Made by a program: the position numbers and the translations under genes
Part shown: piece after piece, positions 11,322-26,800 of the stretch
How positions within the stretch are numbered: the stretch's first letter is position 1
How the letters are laid out: the number at the start of each line of letters is the position of its first letter
The notes under the pieces: generated by a model
Seen by the model: only the letters and a program-made list of their open reading frames with translations
Databases searched by the model: none
What the model was told of the DNA's origin: nothing
Source of the DNA: Ptychodera flava
Lineage: Eukaryota; Hemichordata; Enteropneusta; Ptychoderidae
DNA: 64,000 nucleotides
Reading direction: 5' to 3'
Assembly: GCF_041260155.1 (NCBI RefSeq)
Contig: NC_091933.1
Coordinates: 19,351,599-19,415,598 of the forward strand

Positions 11322-12098
11322 AATGGCGACTATACCGAAACTCGGCACCAAATCAGCTTCATGTAAACGAAGGGACACAACCAAAGTTTATTTAGAAAAC
11401 TCTTGCAGTGATTGGAAGCTACAAAACTGGTGAACTATGAACATGCATCAAATGCTGATTTTGCTTCACATTCGCTCGACATTCATCGCCAATATCTGAA
11501 AAGAGGCAATGTTTATCAACAAGAAAGTCGCGCAGCCACAGAAGGGACGACCCCTCCCTTTAAAATAGCATGCAGAAAATGTGTACTTGACTCCGAAAGG
11601 CAGATTTTTATCAACTCTGCTTATGCAGCATCCGTCGCTAACAGTTGTCTTGAACCAGATATCCCTGCTTATTCACACAGGCACCATTTTAAACTTTACA
11701 ACAGTTCAGCAGAGACTTTTTGCATGTATGGCGTGTAGGTCTCTATCAGTAATGTAAGGAGTTCGATCCATCATTCTTTACAAATTATTTACGGAGAAAA
11801 TGAAATAAATGACAGGAACATGAATTGCGTACATTCAATTTGCATGTTGTTCACAGAGGTACGTGTAGTCTTTCGAATGTCGCTACATTTACATGGATAC
11901 GATACGGCGTTATGTGAATGATGCCGAATGTACTATGAATATGAGTACTCACTTTTGAACACTATGACAAGATTTTTTTACGACAGTCGTTTTCAACGTT
12001 TGCGTGTTCATAACATCATATTAATTATTATTAAATGTTTATATATGCATCTGGTGGTAAAAATAATATTTTCATTGCCACTCTTCTTATATGAGTAA

Positions 12099-12240
12099 GG
12101 GAGCGTTCAGTTATTACGGCCGGGGGTGGGCCGGCAAAATCCAGGGGGGTCACCTTAAATTTGAAAACTGCAAAGGGGTTCATGTATTTTTCAAACAGCT
12201 CAGAGGGGAGGGTCACTTAATTTTCATAAGTATCCGTTCC
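12099..12240 (+). mobile_element. Fragment of the GGGA(C/G)CGTTCAGT TIR family
   Basis: TAA at 12096-12098 precedes GGGAGCGTTCAGTTATTACG, which matches the end of the element at 1-1478. G-rich motif blocks follow (CAGGGGGGTCACC, GGGGAGGGTCAC), like those inside that element's ends. No matching right end was found nearby, so it appears to be a solo left end. Confidence 0.5.
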
Positions 12241-12519
12241 GTCAAAAAGCAGTTTCAGTGTTCAGAAATATTCTGGGAGATAAATTTTGATTCGTTGCAT
12301 GATTTCATTCTCTGAAGTTATTCACCTGTAAATCTGAACAAAAGTATAATTATCTGTCACATGAACATCTTGACTTCACAACTCTGAGGCTTGTCTTATT
12401 GTAAATCAAGCTCACTGCACTGAGGGCGATGAACAATTCCTATTACTTACATATTAGAGATATAGCAAGTTTTGTCAGGGAAATTATTTAACAGTTACCT
12501 GTACTGAGACTACTAGTAC

Positions 12520-13690
12520 CATGAAAAGTTAAATAATACTTTTAGGTAAAATTCCAATATCATAATTGTTGTCCACATCTGAACTTTTAAATACCCTATT
12601 TGAATCAAGTACATTTGTATCAATTATCAAACACCTATAAAAGCACAAATTAATTTAGTTAAGCATTTAAAAAAAATTATTCTTAGTTTTCTCATAGACT
12701 CCAATGTATAGTGAATCAACATTTCGGTGAAATTCCAAAATCCAATTTCTTGCACACATATCAACCTTTAACCATCCTAGGCTAACTAAGTACTTTAAAA
12801 TGAATTATCAAATGTCTATAAATACACAGATTTTGATAGTTTTGTATTGGAAAAATTATTCATATTTTCCTCATAGACTCCCATGTACAGTGAATCTACA
12901 TTTTGGTATAATTCCAAAATCCAATTTCTGGCGAACACATCCATTTGTTACCACCCTAATCCAATCAAGTACATTGATATCAATAATCGAGAGTACATAA
13001 ATACATGGGTTTACCTATTTTTGTATTGGAAAAAATTATTCATACTTTCCTCATAGACTCCCATATATAGTAGATTAACATTTTCAGTGAAGTTCCATAA
13101 TCAGATTTCCTGTACACATAATATGCACCTTTAACCATCATATTGTAATCAAGTAAAATAATGTTAATTATTGAACATCTGTATATGCACAAGTATACCA
13201 ACTTTTTCATTGGAAAAAACATCATTCACAATTTTATCATTGACTCCCATGTAAAGTGGATGAACATTTTTGGTGAAATTCTGAGGTCAAACTTTTTGTC
13301 CGCATACCAGTTGTAACAGCCCTATTTCATTTAAGTACATTTATGTAAATTATCAAATATCTATAAATGCACAGATATAGTTTTGCATTGAAAAAGTATT
13401 ACATAGATTTCTTATACATGTATGAGAAAATGTATGTGTACCATGTATGGTGAATCAACATTTTCAACAGCTGATTTTTAATTAAATCCAAATATCAAAA
13501 TTTTGTACACACACGCTTGCGCAAAAATATTGCGATCCACCAGTAATTTCTGTCCAACCCCTTTGAGGGGTAATTTCAAAATTATAGCAAGTCAGAAGGG
13601 GAAATCTGATCATTAACACCTTTTGAGTTTTGTAAGGAAGGTCATTTGAAAAAATCTTGAAGTTTTGAAGTTTTTAGTAACGGTGTATTT
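12520..13690 (+). repeat. ~180-bp satellite array A, with decayed element end
   Basis: Degenerate tandem units carry an ATCAACATTT-type start, GTGAAATTCCAAAATC, a TTGCACACA-type block, CAAGTACATT, TACACAGA, and a TCATAGACTCCAATGTA-type block. Anchors lie near 12719, 12893, 13073, 13261 and 13455. The same monomer fills the complete element at 15703-17354. After the array, 13550-13690 matches that element's right subterminal region (TTGAGGGG, AAGTCAGAAGGGG, TTTGAAAAAATCT), but the terminal inverted repeat itself is eroded. This appears to be an older copy of the same element. Confidence 0.65.
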
Positions 13691-13740
13691 TTAAAAAGAT
13701 CTGCATTGTTTTAGGAAGCACTTGGCCAATGTTTTCTACA

Positions 13741-14340
13741 AAACAAGTCAGCGTTGATGATACAGTCCCCACTTGTTAATTGGTAATTTGATTACAGGTC
13801 CTCGGAGAGCGAAGATAGAGTCCTGTTCATTAACTGGCTCTGTGATTAAAATTACTGCAATACAGATGAGGCTTAATGCCCGAGAATGAGCCCCATGGTC
13901 GTGAAAACGTCAAACCAGTCTGGGCTGCCACCCTAATTACAAAAATGACTCAAGTAGTAAATTATCAACAGGATGTTGCAAATCATTTTTCATTCAATTA
14001 TAACAATGAACACGATTGGAACTAATTTGGAATAATTTGATAGTGAATTAATGTCGATTTAATCCGCAAAATTAAGCTCATCTCCTTTTTTTAAAGTGCA
14101 CACTTGTTTTTATGAGTAATTTGTAATATTGCAACATTCAGCTATAGAGCTCCTAACACTTTTGAGAAATTTGAAAAATATGAAGATCCAATTATCCCAA
14201 ATTAGTTTCAATCGTGTTACTGACAGATTATCACCTGTATCACATGTATCACAGTTCATCACCTAGACATCACCCTAATTATAAAAATTCATCAAATATG
14301 CAAATCACCGATTAATTTGTGCAATGCTGACATATGTCAA
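13741..14340 (+). repeat. 5' block of the Helentron-like repeat, copy 1, with MITE inserted
   Basis: It matches the start of the element at 59974-62470 through AAACAAGTCA, CAGTCCCCACTTGTTAAT, GATAGAGTCCT, AATGAG and ATCAACAGGATGTTGCAAA, then GACAGATTATCACCTGTA after the insertion. The match is broken exactly by the MITE at 14009-14218. The 150-bp array and 3' hairpin of the other copy are not present here, so this copy is partial. Adjacent 14340-14470 is A-rich. Confidence 0.6.
14009..14218. mobile_element. 210-bp MITE, copy 2, inserted in another repeat
   Basis: Same family as 11110-11321 in the opposite orientation. The left end is AACACGATTGGAACTAATTT and the right end is its complement. 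Flanking tetramers are AATG (14005-14008) and ACTG (14219-14222), a decayed 4-bp target repeat. The related repeat near 60.2 kb reads straight through this point (TAACACTTGACAGATTATC) and serves as an empty site. Confidence 0.8.
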
Positions 14341-15093
14341 TACGGCTAAATAAGTACACAAACAACAAATGGAAAAGAAAAAAGAAATAAATTACGTGAA
14401 AAAATAAAATGAGTACATTAAAGAAACAGATAAATAAAAATTGCAAATAAAAGAACACGATAGAACTGATTTATATTCTATCCTCCTATTAAAGAAAGAG
14501 GTTTTTTCATCTCAACACTAAAACGATAACGAGAATCAGAAAAGAGTTTTGAACAGTGAAGCTTACTGAATTTAACGCATGTTAAGGTACTACGGAATAT
14601 TATAGTGACACTTTCATTTCAAAAAATTAAACATAATTATGTTTTATAGACGAAACCTGGTCACTTTCTGTCGGTGACTCAAAAACTAAAACTAATAAAA
14701 AGAGTCAGCATCGTGTCTGAACTATAGCAAGTAGGTCACCAGAAACATGAATACCCCTCAACTAAGTTAAAACTTTTCACCTTTTAAGTAGTGGTTCACA
14801 TTCATCCACCTAACTGTGCGTGCCTTGCTCTGTATGTAGCTTGTCTCACAATAGAAATATTTTCACCTATAGTGTTTGCTCAAACAACATCGCCCTTTAT
14901 ATCCATTGTACCATGCACTGGCATTTGCTAATCGTTCTTCCAGCGGTTGCTATGCTGCTCAGAGTGACGGAATAAAGTTTATCAGGCAAGAGTATTATGC
15001 GTTCCTTTTTCAACCGATCATGTTTTCTCTGAGTCATACATCCGTGGTCGTTTCAGATCTGGCATTATAGTCGCGCCAGCGGCTTACTGACTA

Positions 15094-15175
15094 CGCATGC
15101 GCTTATTCATAATATACTATGCGAGTAACCGGAAGTGTACCCTTCTTTCTCATGATGGGCGCCGCCATGTTTTTT
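15094..15175. promoter_or_regulatory. NRF1-ETS-YY1 motif cluster (housekeeping-type promoter candidate)
   Basis: Within ~80 bp lie CGCATGCGC (15094-15102, NRF1 type), ACCGGAAGTG (15128-15137, ETS/GABP type) and GCCGCCATGTT (15161-15171, YY1 type on the plus strand). These three motifs together typify TATA-less animal promoters that drive broadly expressed genes. No recognisable coding exon was found within several kb on either strand, so the transcript and direction are unknown. Only motif matches and clustering are visible. Confidence 0.45.
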
Positions 15176-15702
15176 TTTACTCGTAAATAAACAAATACGA
15201 AACAAATTACTATGAAATAACATGCCTTTTATAAAATATACCTCTTTTATAGCCAGTAAATGTTATTATACACCTTGTCGCTGATACAAAGTATCGTTGA
15301 TATAGATAACGGAGAAAACTGTCGTGCATATGAACGGGGGCATACGCAAAGAATGCTGGGATTGAATTATAGAAGAGCGCCCCCTGTGTCAATAATTAGA
15401 TTCAAAAATTGCAAGGTTTTAGACGGAACACTATAGTTTTCAGCTTGCAAGTGGAAGGTGGGCAGTGCGGTTACCATTGCAATGATAATTATTGCATAAT
15501 ACGTCCCTTGTTTAACGCCATAGGCTGTTATCATTGTAAAAATTGCCAATTTTTGTCCAAAATTTTACACGCTACAGAAAATCTATACAAATAACATTGC
15601 CAATCTTAACCCCTGGCGCGACACCAAGGGCTGAGCCCTATATAATATTAATAGCTATTCATATGTTGTTACCATGAGGCTTTAAAATGAATGGGCTCCT
15701 TA

Positions 15703-17354
15703 GGCTGCATTCACAAACACCTCTGGAAGTGGGCGGGACTTGAAAAAAATTACAACACGCCAGGGGGATCTGAAAAAACTGACGTTGCAAACGGGGGACT
15801 TGAAAATTTATTGAATATCAAATTCCTTTTCAAATACCTTCTGGCACTTTCATTTCCTGCCATTTCCATTTTCGGCGCGCCATTCGGCCGCAAGTTTTAG
15901 GGTATATTAAACAATTTGATCATCCAAGCAGCCACATTGAGGCAAAAGGTTTAGGCTGTCATGATTTCTACTTACCCAACCCCTCTGTTGTGTAAAACTG
16001 GCCTGTTTAATGACTAAAACTTTCAACTTAACCTTTCAATAACAATTTGGGAGATGACTTATTTGATATCATTCTCCCATTGACAATACATTGGGTACAG
16101 GTCAGTGTAAAACGTTCATGTCACCGTGTGTGCATTTTATTTTTTGAGGACTTTGACAGAATACAAACTATTTAAAATAGTGCATGGTATCATCAATAAC
16201 AACTGGAAGCTTCAAGTCAACCTTTGAATAACAATTTGGGAGCTGATAACATGCGTTAGTTGTAGTTTCCTTATAAGCCTACAATGCATAGTGAATCAAC
16301 ATTTTAAGTGAAATTACAAAATCAAATTTCTTTCGCACACATGCAATTGTATCCACCTTAGTCTAACAAGTACATTAATATCAATAATCGAAAGTACATA
16401 AATACACAGATTTAAATAGTTTTGTATTTTAAAAGAATTATTCATAGTTTCCTCATCGTCCACAATGGATCAACATTTCGGTGAAATTCAAAAATCAAAT
16501 TTCTTGCACACACATGGACTTGTAACTACCCTGGTCTAATCAAGTACAGTGATATCAATAATCAAGCCTACATAATTACACAGATTTACCAAGTTTTGTA
16601 CTTTAAAAAATTATCCATAGTTTCATCATAGACTACAATGTAGAGTGGATCAACATTTTTGGCGAAATTCCAAAATCAAACTTCTTGTACACATATGTAC
16701 ATGTAACCACCCTCTTCTAAGCAAGTACAATTATGTCAATTGTTCAGGATCCATATATGCCCAAATATTGCAGGTTTTTAATTGGAAAAAGATTATTCAC
16801 AGTTTTTTCATATACTCCAATGTATAGTAGATCAACATTTTCGGCGAAATTCCAAAATCAAATTTCTTGTACACATGTGCACTTGCTAATTAAGTACATT
16901 TCTATCAGTTATCAAATGTCTATAGATGAACAGATATTGCTAGTTTTATATTGGAAAATACGCGTTCATAGTTTTCTCATAGACTATCATGTACAGTGAA
17001 TATTATCGATGAAATCTAAAAATCAAATTATTTGTACACACATGCACTTTTTACCTGCCACTTCAAGCAATGTACATTTACATGAATTATCACACACATA
17101 TAAATGTAGAGATATAGCTTGTTTTTATGTGAAAAATTTTAATAGTTTGCCCAATAGACTCCCGTGTATTATGATTTGATATTTTTGGACGAAGCACTAT
17201 ATCGGCCACTTTTTGCCTTCCCTTGAGGGGGACTTCAAAATCAAAGTAAGTCAAAAGGGGACTTGAACACATTGCGGGTTTGTTTGGGGGGTATTTGAAA
17301 AAAATCTGGGAACTTTTTTGGAATCCCCCCACAGAGGTGTTTGTGAACGCAGCC
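15703..17354. mobile_element. Complete 1.65-kb TIR element with ~180-bp satellite core
   Basis: The left end GGCTGCATTCACAAACACCT is inverted at the right end (AGGTGTTTGTGAACGCAGCC). TTA flanks both sides (15700-15702 and 17355-17357). Inside the left end a GGGACTTGAAAA-type motif repeats (15735-15800). Inside the right end GGGGGACTTCAAAATCAAAG and related motifs repeat (17220-17330). The core (about 16260-17180) is five degenerate ~180-bp units with anchors near 16291, 16466, 16647, 16831 and 16998, the same monomer as array A. A 3-bp TTA target and GG tip fit PIF/Harbinger. No transposase is encoded, so it would depend on a partner in trans. Confidence 0.75.
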
Positions 17355-17357
17355 TTA

Positions 17358-20280
17358 TGCCAGAGACATCTGAGCTGAGTCGACTGCCTTGCAGCGTCAC
17401 GCGTTCATCGTGAATTGTACATGGTTATTAAAAATGCGATTCTATGAAGTTCAAGATTCTATGAAAAGAAATTCGAGTCTTTGATTCTTCTCGCCTTAGG
17501 TAGGTCACGTGAACGTACCAAATGAAAAGTTGACCTGCACGAAAAGGAACATCGGCTATAAGTTTTGAAAAATAACTATGCTCAACCATTTTCGCAATTC
17601 CCGGTACCGAATAAATATTCGTTTTCAAGCACATGCACGAGAAGTTCGTGTAATTGCTTTTCTCAAGAACAACAGAGTCTATCGGCACGTCAAGCGATAT
17701 ATGAACCCGGATAACGAAACCGGTTGCATTTTCTTCCGCGCCATAAATTTTAGACTCATTTTTCAATGTCCACACGTCAAAATGATCGTCCACGGAACGT
17801 ATTGGCTGCCAACACTTACCTTGATAAGACAGTCCAGACACAAATGTCAAATATGAAATATTTTACGGAGACTTAAAACACTTGTGATAACGTCAATACC
17901 TGACTTGCTATGATACACTGCGCAAGCTGAATGTAAAAAAATACATTCTGTCAGGGAATGTCCCTTCCCCATTTTTAGAGATTTTTTCTGATGCAATACG
18001 CGTGTGAGTCAACATCGCGCGATTCCACTATGGAAATCCCCGGATAAAAATAGATTCACTCGGAGGCTTTTGTATGACAACGAGGTCAAGATGACAACGG
18101 ATTCAAAAAGATATTAAGCGATGAACGTTCCAGGTATTGCAAGCACAGAATTTAGGCAGCTGTCTTAATTATGGTATTGGACGAATTCGTCCAATCACTC
18201 GGAAATTTTTAGTACGCCGCCCCCCGACCAACGCAATAAATCTGAATAACCTTCTTTCTCTATATAAAATGAGTGTATGCGTGCGATTTTACCCATGGTA
18301 TGTGAAAAATTAAAGAGTAATAGCTCAACATTGTCCAGCAGATGGTAATTTTTGTCCCAAAATATCTGATAAACTGTCCAAATATTAATGAAGGAGAGTC
18401 GATGATAGTATATTTCATAAGATACATAGATTATGTAAATGATCTTGCAACACTTCAGCAACCCACTCTGCAAAATTAAACACTTCACTTCACTTCGCCG
18501 AACGATTTTAGATTCTGTTGAAACATAGTTTTTTTGCTGTTGCAGTCGTAATTTTCAAGTTTCAGAAGTTTTTAAAGTTTCAGAAGTATTTCACCGTGGG
18601 CAGGAGGGGCCCATCATGCACCTCCAATAAACCTACTACATTGGTGTTTTTTTGTTCTTTAGGATCAGCTGAACTAGAAAAATATGTTAACATTGGATAT
18701 TTTTGGATGCACTACTTCTCTGGGCTGGTTTTTGATTTGCATGTACCGCGAAAAATGGCGAAAAACGGGTAGGGGTAGGGGGTACTATATCCTCCCCTAT
18801 ACATTAAGTAAACTAGCATGAAATAGCAAACACCTTACATTTTTGGAAAGCTCAGATATTGTTCTTTCTGAGAAACACCAACTTTAGCAAAATAAATTTG
18901 TGTACATGGAATAGGGCGACTTTAAAATGAATTGTTTTGACAATTTTGAATATTTTTACCCAAAATACCATGTAACAATTGTGATTTACTTTTTATTAAA
19001 GCAAAATTTTGACAGCTTTTGTGTTTAAATTATTTATTCCGACATATTAAACAAGTTAAAAAGTGATATTATTAGATATGTAACAATGCACTACTTCTCT
19101 GGAGTCAATTTTGAATTGCCTGTATATGTATGGGTTGTGCAAAAGCTAGGGGTAGGATTTTGTAAGTAAGGGTTTTTGGTGGTATTTTCTCCCATATTTC
19201 TCAAAATGAGGGGGTCTTTTTTGTTGAAAAATCCCAGATTAGGGGTATCTTCCGAAATTTTGTGGAACCAACATGGATGCCCGTGCTCTCTGAGAGTGTC
19301 ACCACCCGGGATTAGAATTTAACCTTGCCAAAAGAAGCATGCATGTGGCTGACGCATGGTGCATCCATTGCATTTTGAAATGGGATATAAATCTGAACTG
19401 TTTGTTCCGAGTTCAACATGAAACAAACGTGTCGGTATTTGCGACGTAGAGGTAGTGGTTGTGTAAGCTGCTGGCCCTACATAATGAACATGAAGCCAAT
19501 TACATCGGTGTATCATAAAAGTGCAGAGCAAATCCTCATCAACGGATAAGATATAATGTGGAATTCACACCAAGGTTTTGCCTGGCACGATAATAATCTA
19601 AAAATGTGAAACGCATCTCACAATCCTAAAATATAATTTGAGTTATCTCGTCCACAATTAATAATAACGGCTCCCTTAGAAACAGTCAACGCTATAGGGT
19701 TACCTGTTTGTTCGTCGTAAGCTTATCAAAGATTTTGGCGTCGACGGTGTATGTTATGAGGACCATTTCTGTGTGACACCCTGGTAGGACTACATCTCTT
19801 CTATTATGACACTAAACCTCATAAGTTGACCATTCGTCTTTTGTCTTCATCATATGGATTCTTCATGAAAAGCAATGGTATATATACCGCGATATTTTGC
19901 TTACACATCTCTAAGGGTGTTATGTTTGATTTGTTTGAGACTGATCGATTTTATTTTGCTTATAATACGGTCTTGACGCGAAAACCAAAGCTCTGCCTAG
20001 CGACAGTGATCAACCGAAAGTCGCCAGTATCAAGACACATAGTGAAGTTAAAGTTTTCGTGCTTTTTGGAGCGGTTAATCATACCAACACACTGCTGTTA
20101 AAGTCAACAAAATTGGAAGTATTCTACAATAACTGCGTTGTAATGAACGTTTGCGGAAAGCAGTCTGTGGGTTTCACACTTATTCATCTGTTGTGATATT
20201 TGCTCATTTAGTTTTGGCTGCCTCATATATTGTAAGACTTTTAATTGAAAACGAAAGTGGTGTTTACACGTATTCACACA
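17358..20280. other. No gene recognised
   Basis: Only short open frames without domains. GCACTACTTCTCTGG recurs at about 18707 and 19088 with loosely similar surroundings, suggesting a decayed ~380-bp direct duplication. GGTAGGGGTAGGGGG-type runs occur near 18770. Confidence 0.5.
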
Positions 20281-20289
20281 CGTGATTTA

Positions 20290-21720
<1,431 letters not shown>

Positions 21721-21844
21721 GCTTGCAATGTTTATCATAATAATTGTATTGAAATTGGAAACCTGTGGCAACAATGATAGAAAGTGTTAATTAACAGACA
21801 ACTGCAAAACATACTGAAACACATGAAGTTCATGTCAGGTCCTA

Positions 21845-23436
<1,592 letters not shown>

Positions 23437-23864
23437 CACAGTGGTTTGTGTTGAACTGTTGGCAATACAGGAACTAGACATAATGTCTAAATTGAGGAGT
23501 TGCAAAAACTGCGGTAATACCAGTCAATCACAAAGAAATCAACTCTGCAAAAGTTGAAACATTGTCTGGAAGGAGGTCAGATGTAGTCAAAACAACATCA
23601 TCAGACTGCACAAATACCACTTGCAAATGATGCGTTCCGAGCTGGGTTTGTGTGGATGTGTGGCGTTGTTTTGACAACTCATGACCAGGCAGGCAATGTT
23701 TCAACTGTGTACAGGCAATGTTTCAACTTTCTCAGAGTTGATTTCTTGACTGATATTGCCGCCTCGACGACAATTACACCTGACGGTGTTGGCAACTCCT
23801 CAACTTAGATAGTTTGTCAAGTTCCCGTACTGCAAACAGTTCAACACAAACCACTGTAGTTAAG
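23437..23864. repeat. Long imperfect inverted repeat just after the ABHD6 stop codon
   Basis: The left arm (about 23437-23583) and right arm (about 23695-23864) are complementary over ~150 bp with mismatches and small indels. Matched blocks include CAGTGGTTTGTGTTGAACTG, TTGAGGAGTTGC and GTTGAAACATTG. A ~110-bp spacer separates the arms. The right arm starts 24 bases past the ABHD6 stop on the transcribed strand, so the 3' UTR would fold into a long hairpin. The tip CAGTGG resembles hAT ends, but no target duplication is seen. Confidence 0.65.
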
Positions 23865-23887
23865 ATGCTGATAAATTTGAAACGTCA

Positions 23888-26800
23888 TCAAGAATTCACA
23901 AACTCCATGATCACTTTGGCACTTTTGTACGGTCTCTCCATGGCGATAGAGTGACCACATCTGTCCAACACATCAATACGGTCAAGACTCTTCAGCTTTT
24001 CTTTGATTATGTCCAGACTTGATATGTCCAACAACTGAAATTAAGATGTAATAATGGACAAGGTGGAGAATGTTACAGAGTTGAATTGTGTGACAGAACA
24101 GAAATATTATCAAGCTAAAACTACCTTGTTTCTAAATATTTAGTACAAAAGATAAATTTATTTACCAGATTTAAAACCATGATAATGTTTTATACCGTTC
24201 AGTATCATGATTTTATTTTACATGTACGTTTTTTTGTATCAGGTGAATTCCACTAATTTCACATTATGGCACATTATAGATTTCATCAGTATTCATGACT
24301 TAGCTACGAATAGCCTTGCTTTGACGAGTTTAAGGTACATGTAAGTACAAAATGTTTATACTTGCAAAGCTCTTCACTCAATCACTGATTATCATTGGGA
24401 CTTACACAAAACAAGAATTTAATGAAGGAACTCCAAGGATTCACCAAATTTACCTTCCCAAAACTTTCTTAAGGATCAAATAATTTTTTTTCCTCACCCA
24501 ATCAAATTCACCCCAAACAACTTGAGTTGGAGTCTTGATATCACAGAGTCTTGCCTGCAGTGCAGTTTTGGAGTCTTCTTTGTTCATTTCTTGCAACACT
24601 GAAAAGTAAAATGTACATGCATTGTACATGTGGAAGCACACTTGTTTTTATTCCAAGACATTACATGCATGAAGCGTGCGGGAACTCTCACAATGTCATC
24701 AATGCAATGAAGTATATGTGTGACAGGAGTGAAAACAGCAAACTGAACTGATATTGGGTTGTCTCTATACTACTCGCACAGCTTACCGTAGAGCTGAAAA
24801 TGACATATGATTGGTGATTGGAATGTGACATGTGAAAAGTGATGTGTTAGAAATTATTTACAGGGCAAGATTTCACACCCAGAGTATGAACTAATGCAGG
24901 GCCATGGCACAGACTATTTACAAAGAAGGATGAGCACAATACCTTTTTCAATGATGTTGTGTAGCAATTGTGCTGAACTTTTGCAACGATTGCCACATGA
25001 GTAAAATTCCACAGAAATATGTCTCTATTTGGAACACATATACAACTCTTTATGAACTTAGCTTTGCCATGTATGTAAGATGCTTATATTCAAAGACGAG
25101 TTTTTTGTTCTGTATCTATGCAAGACAGATATGTTGATTCAGAACTGTGCAATCACATTGTCATACTTCAGCATATTTTACAGTCAAATTAACATTTTAC
25201 GCCAGTGTCCTCTACTTTCCAATAGATATCTGAACTCTTTAAGTCATTTTTTACGAATATACTATTACAATTGTTTTCAAGACTAACTCTTGAGTGACAG
25301 TCTCATATCAACTTGACTTCAAAGACACTAATCTTCGAAAAATTCCATGTACATGCAGTGGAGAAGTCTCCTCTCTGATTTCAAATTGTCTTATAAATTC
25401 TTGCTCATCAATGTCATACAAAGGGTGGTATTTTCACTCAAAGTAAACAAGAATTTCATTTAGAAGGTTACCACACATGCTGAACTTTGTATTCCCTTGT
25501 CCATATTTATAGGATAAAAAATGATACGCACACAAACAAACATAAATTAAAGCGTTCTTACCATGTCTGTAAAATTCATTGTGGGGTCTTCTCAGTTCAG
25601 CAATTATCCTGTAAACCTTTACAATAACCAAAAGATGAGACAAAGTCAACAAGCTGAAGATGAATGCTTGCAGGATGATGACTTAGCAATAATCCATTTT
25701 CACAAATGTATTGTCACAAGCCCACGGTTTCCTGGGTCACAAACCAAAGCAGTTGGATGAAACTTCATAAAACGTCAGGAGGATGAAATTTAACACGGAG
25801 CATGCAATGGAAATTTTCTGGACATACATGTAGGGCATGACTGCAATGATGGCAAAAAATGAATTATGTGATCAATAACCAGCACCTATAAATCATTATG
25901 TATTCAGTTATTTCTGCTTGTGTTAGTGTGAATGAGACACAGCACAACAGATCTTGGCATTAGACTGAGGGATCATTTATATCCTTATTTGTCCACAGTG
26001 TTTCAATGATTCAACTGTCAGGCAAGGCAGAAAGATGTTAATGTTGTTGTATTTCTATGCAGACAACTTCTGATAACAAAGAGGACAATGCAAGATATAC
26101 TTGATTATGTTACTGGTCTGTGATTTCAATGCCATTGTCTTGTTATTTGCAAATATTCTAATATTTCAGAAATGAGAGAGTCACAAGTAATTTTTAGTTC
26201 CATGTTGGTGACTGTACGATTTCAAATATTGATAATTACAGATGCCTTGAGGTTGTTCTTGATGAGTTTCTGAATCTTTTTGTGTTATCTGATGTATTGT
26301 TCCTAGCACCTACTGGGGCCCTCAGGGTATAAATTTGAAATTCAGAATTTGAAAAAAAAATTGGTTTTGAGTCTCACACCATACATGTATGTTCCTGTGT
26401 CACCCCTTTACTACATTACTTTTGGCAGTTTTAGGTTTGTTTTCATAACAAACAGCTCCACTGTCCCACAGGAGAAGTGCGGGTTCAATGATCCGAATGT
26501 ATTATCCACTCACTGATGACACTTATTCTGTAATCGCATGAAACATATAATATCTGCCAACTTTTTGAGATGATACACCTACCCAGTTAGGCATCTCACG
26601 GCCATTATAGACTATGTATGGCTGGGTGTTTTTGATCTCCTGTGCAGTCACTGGTAGCGGTACAGTCTCATCTTTCACCATTTCCTGCCCATATTTACTG
26701 ACTGTTGGAGACAATATTGCTGTGAAGAAATCACATACAGGTTTCCTTTCACTTAACCTTGTGTCTGTCTTGCATTTCAAAGCAAGTACTTGTATGAATA

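Noticed and set aside
11412-11738. 108-codon plus-strand frame after a CTTGCAG acceptor-like site
   Set aside because: No ATG at its start, no recognisable domain and no partner exons.
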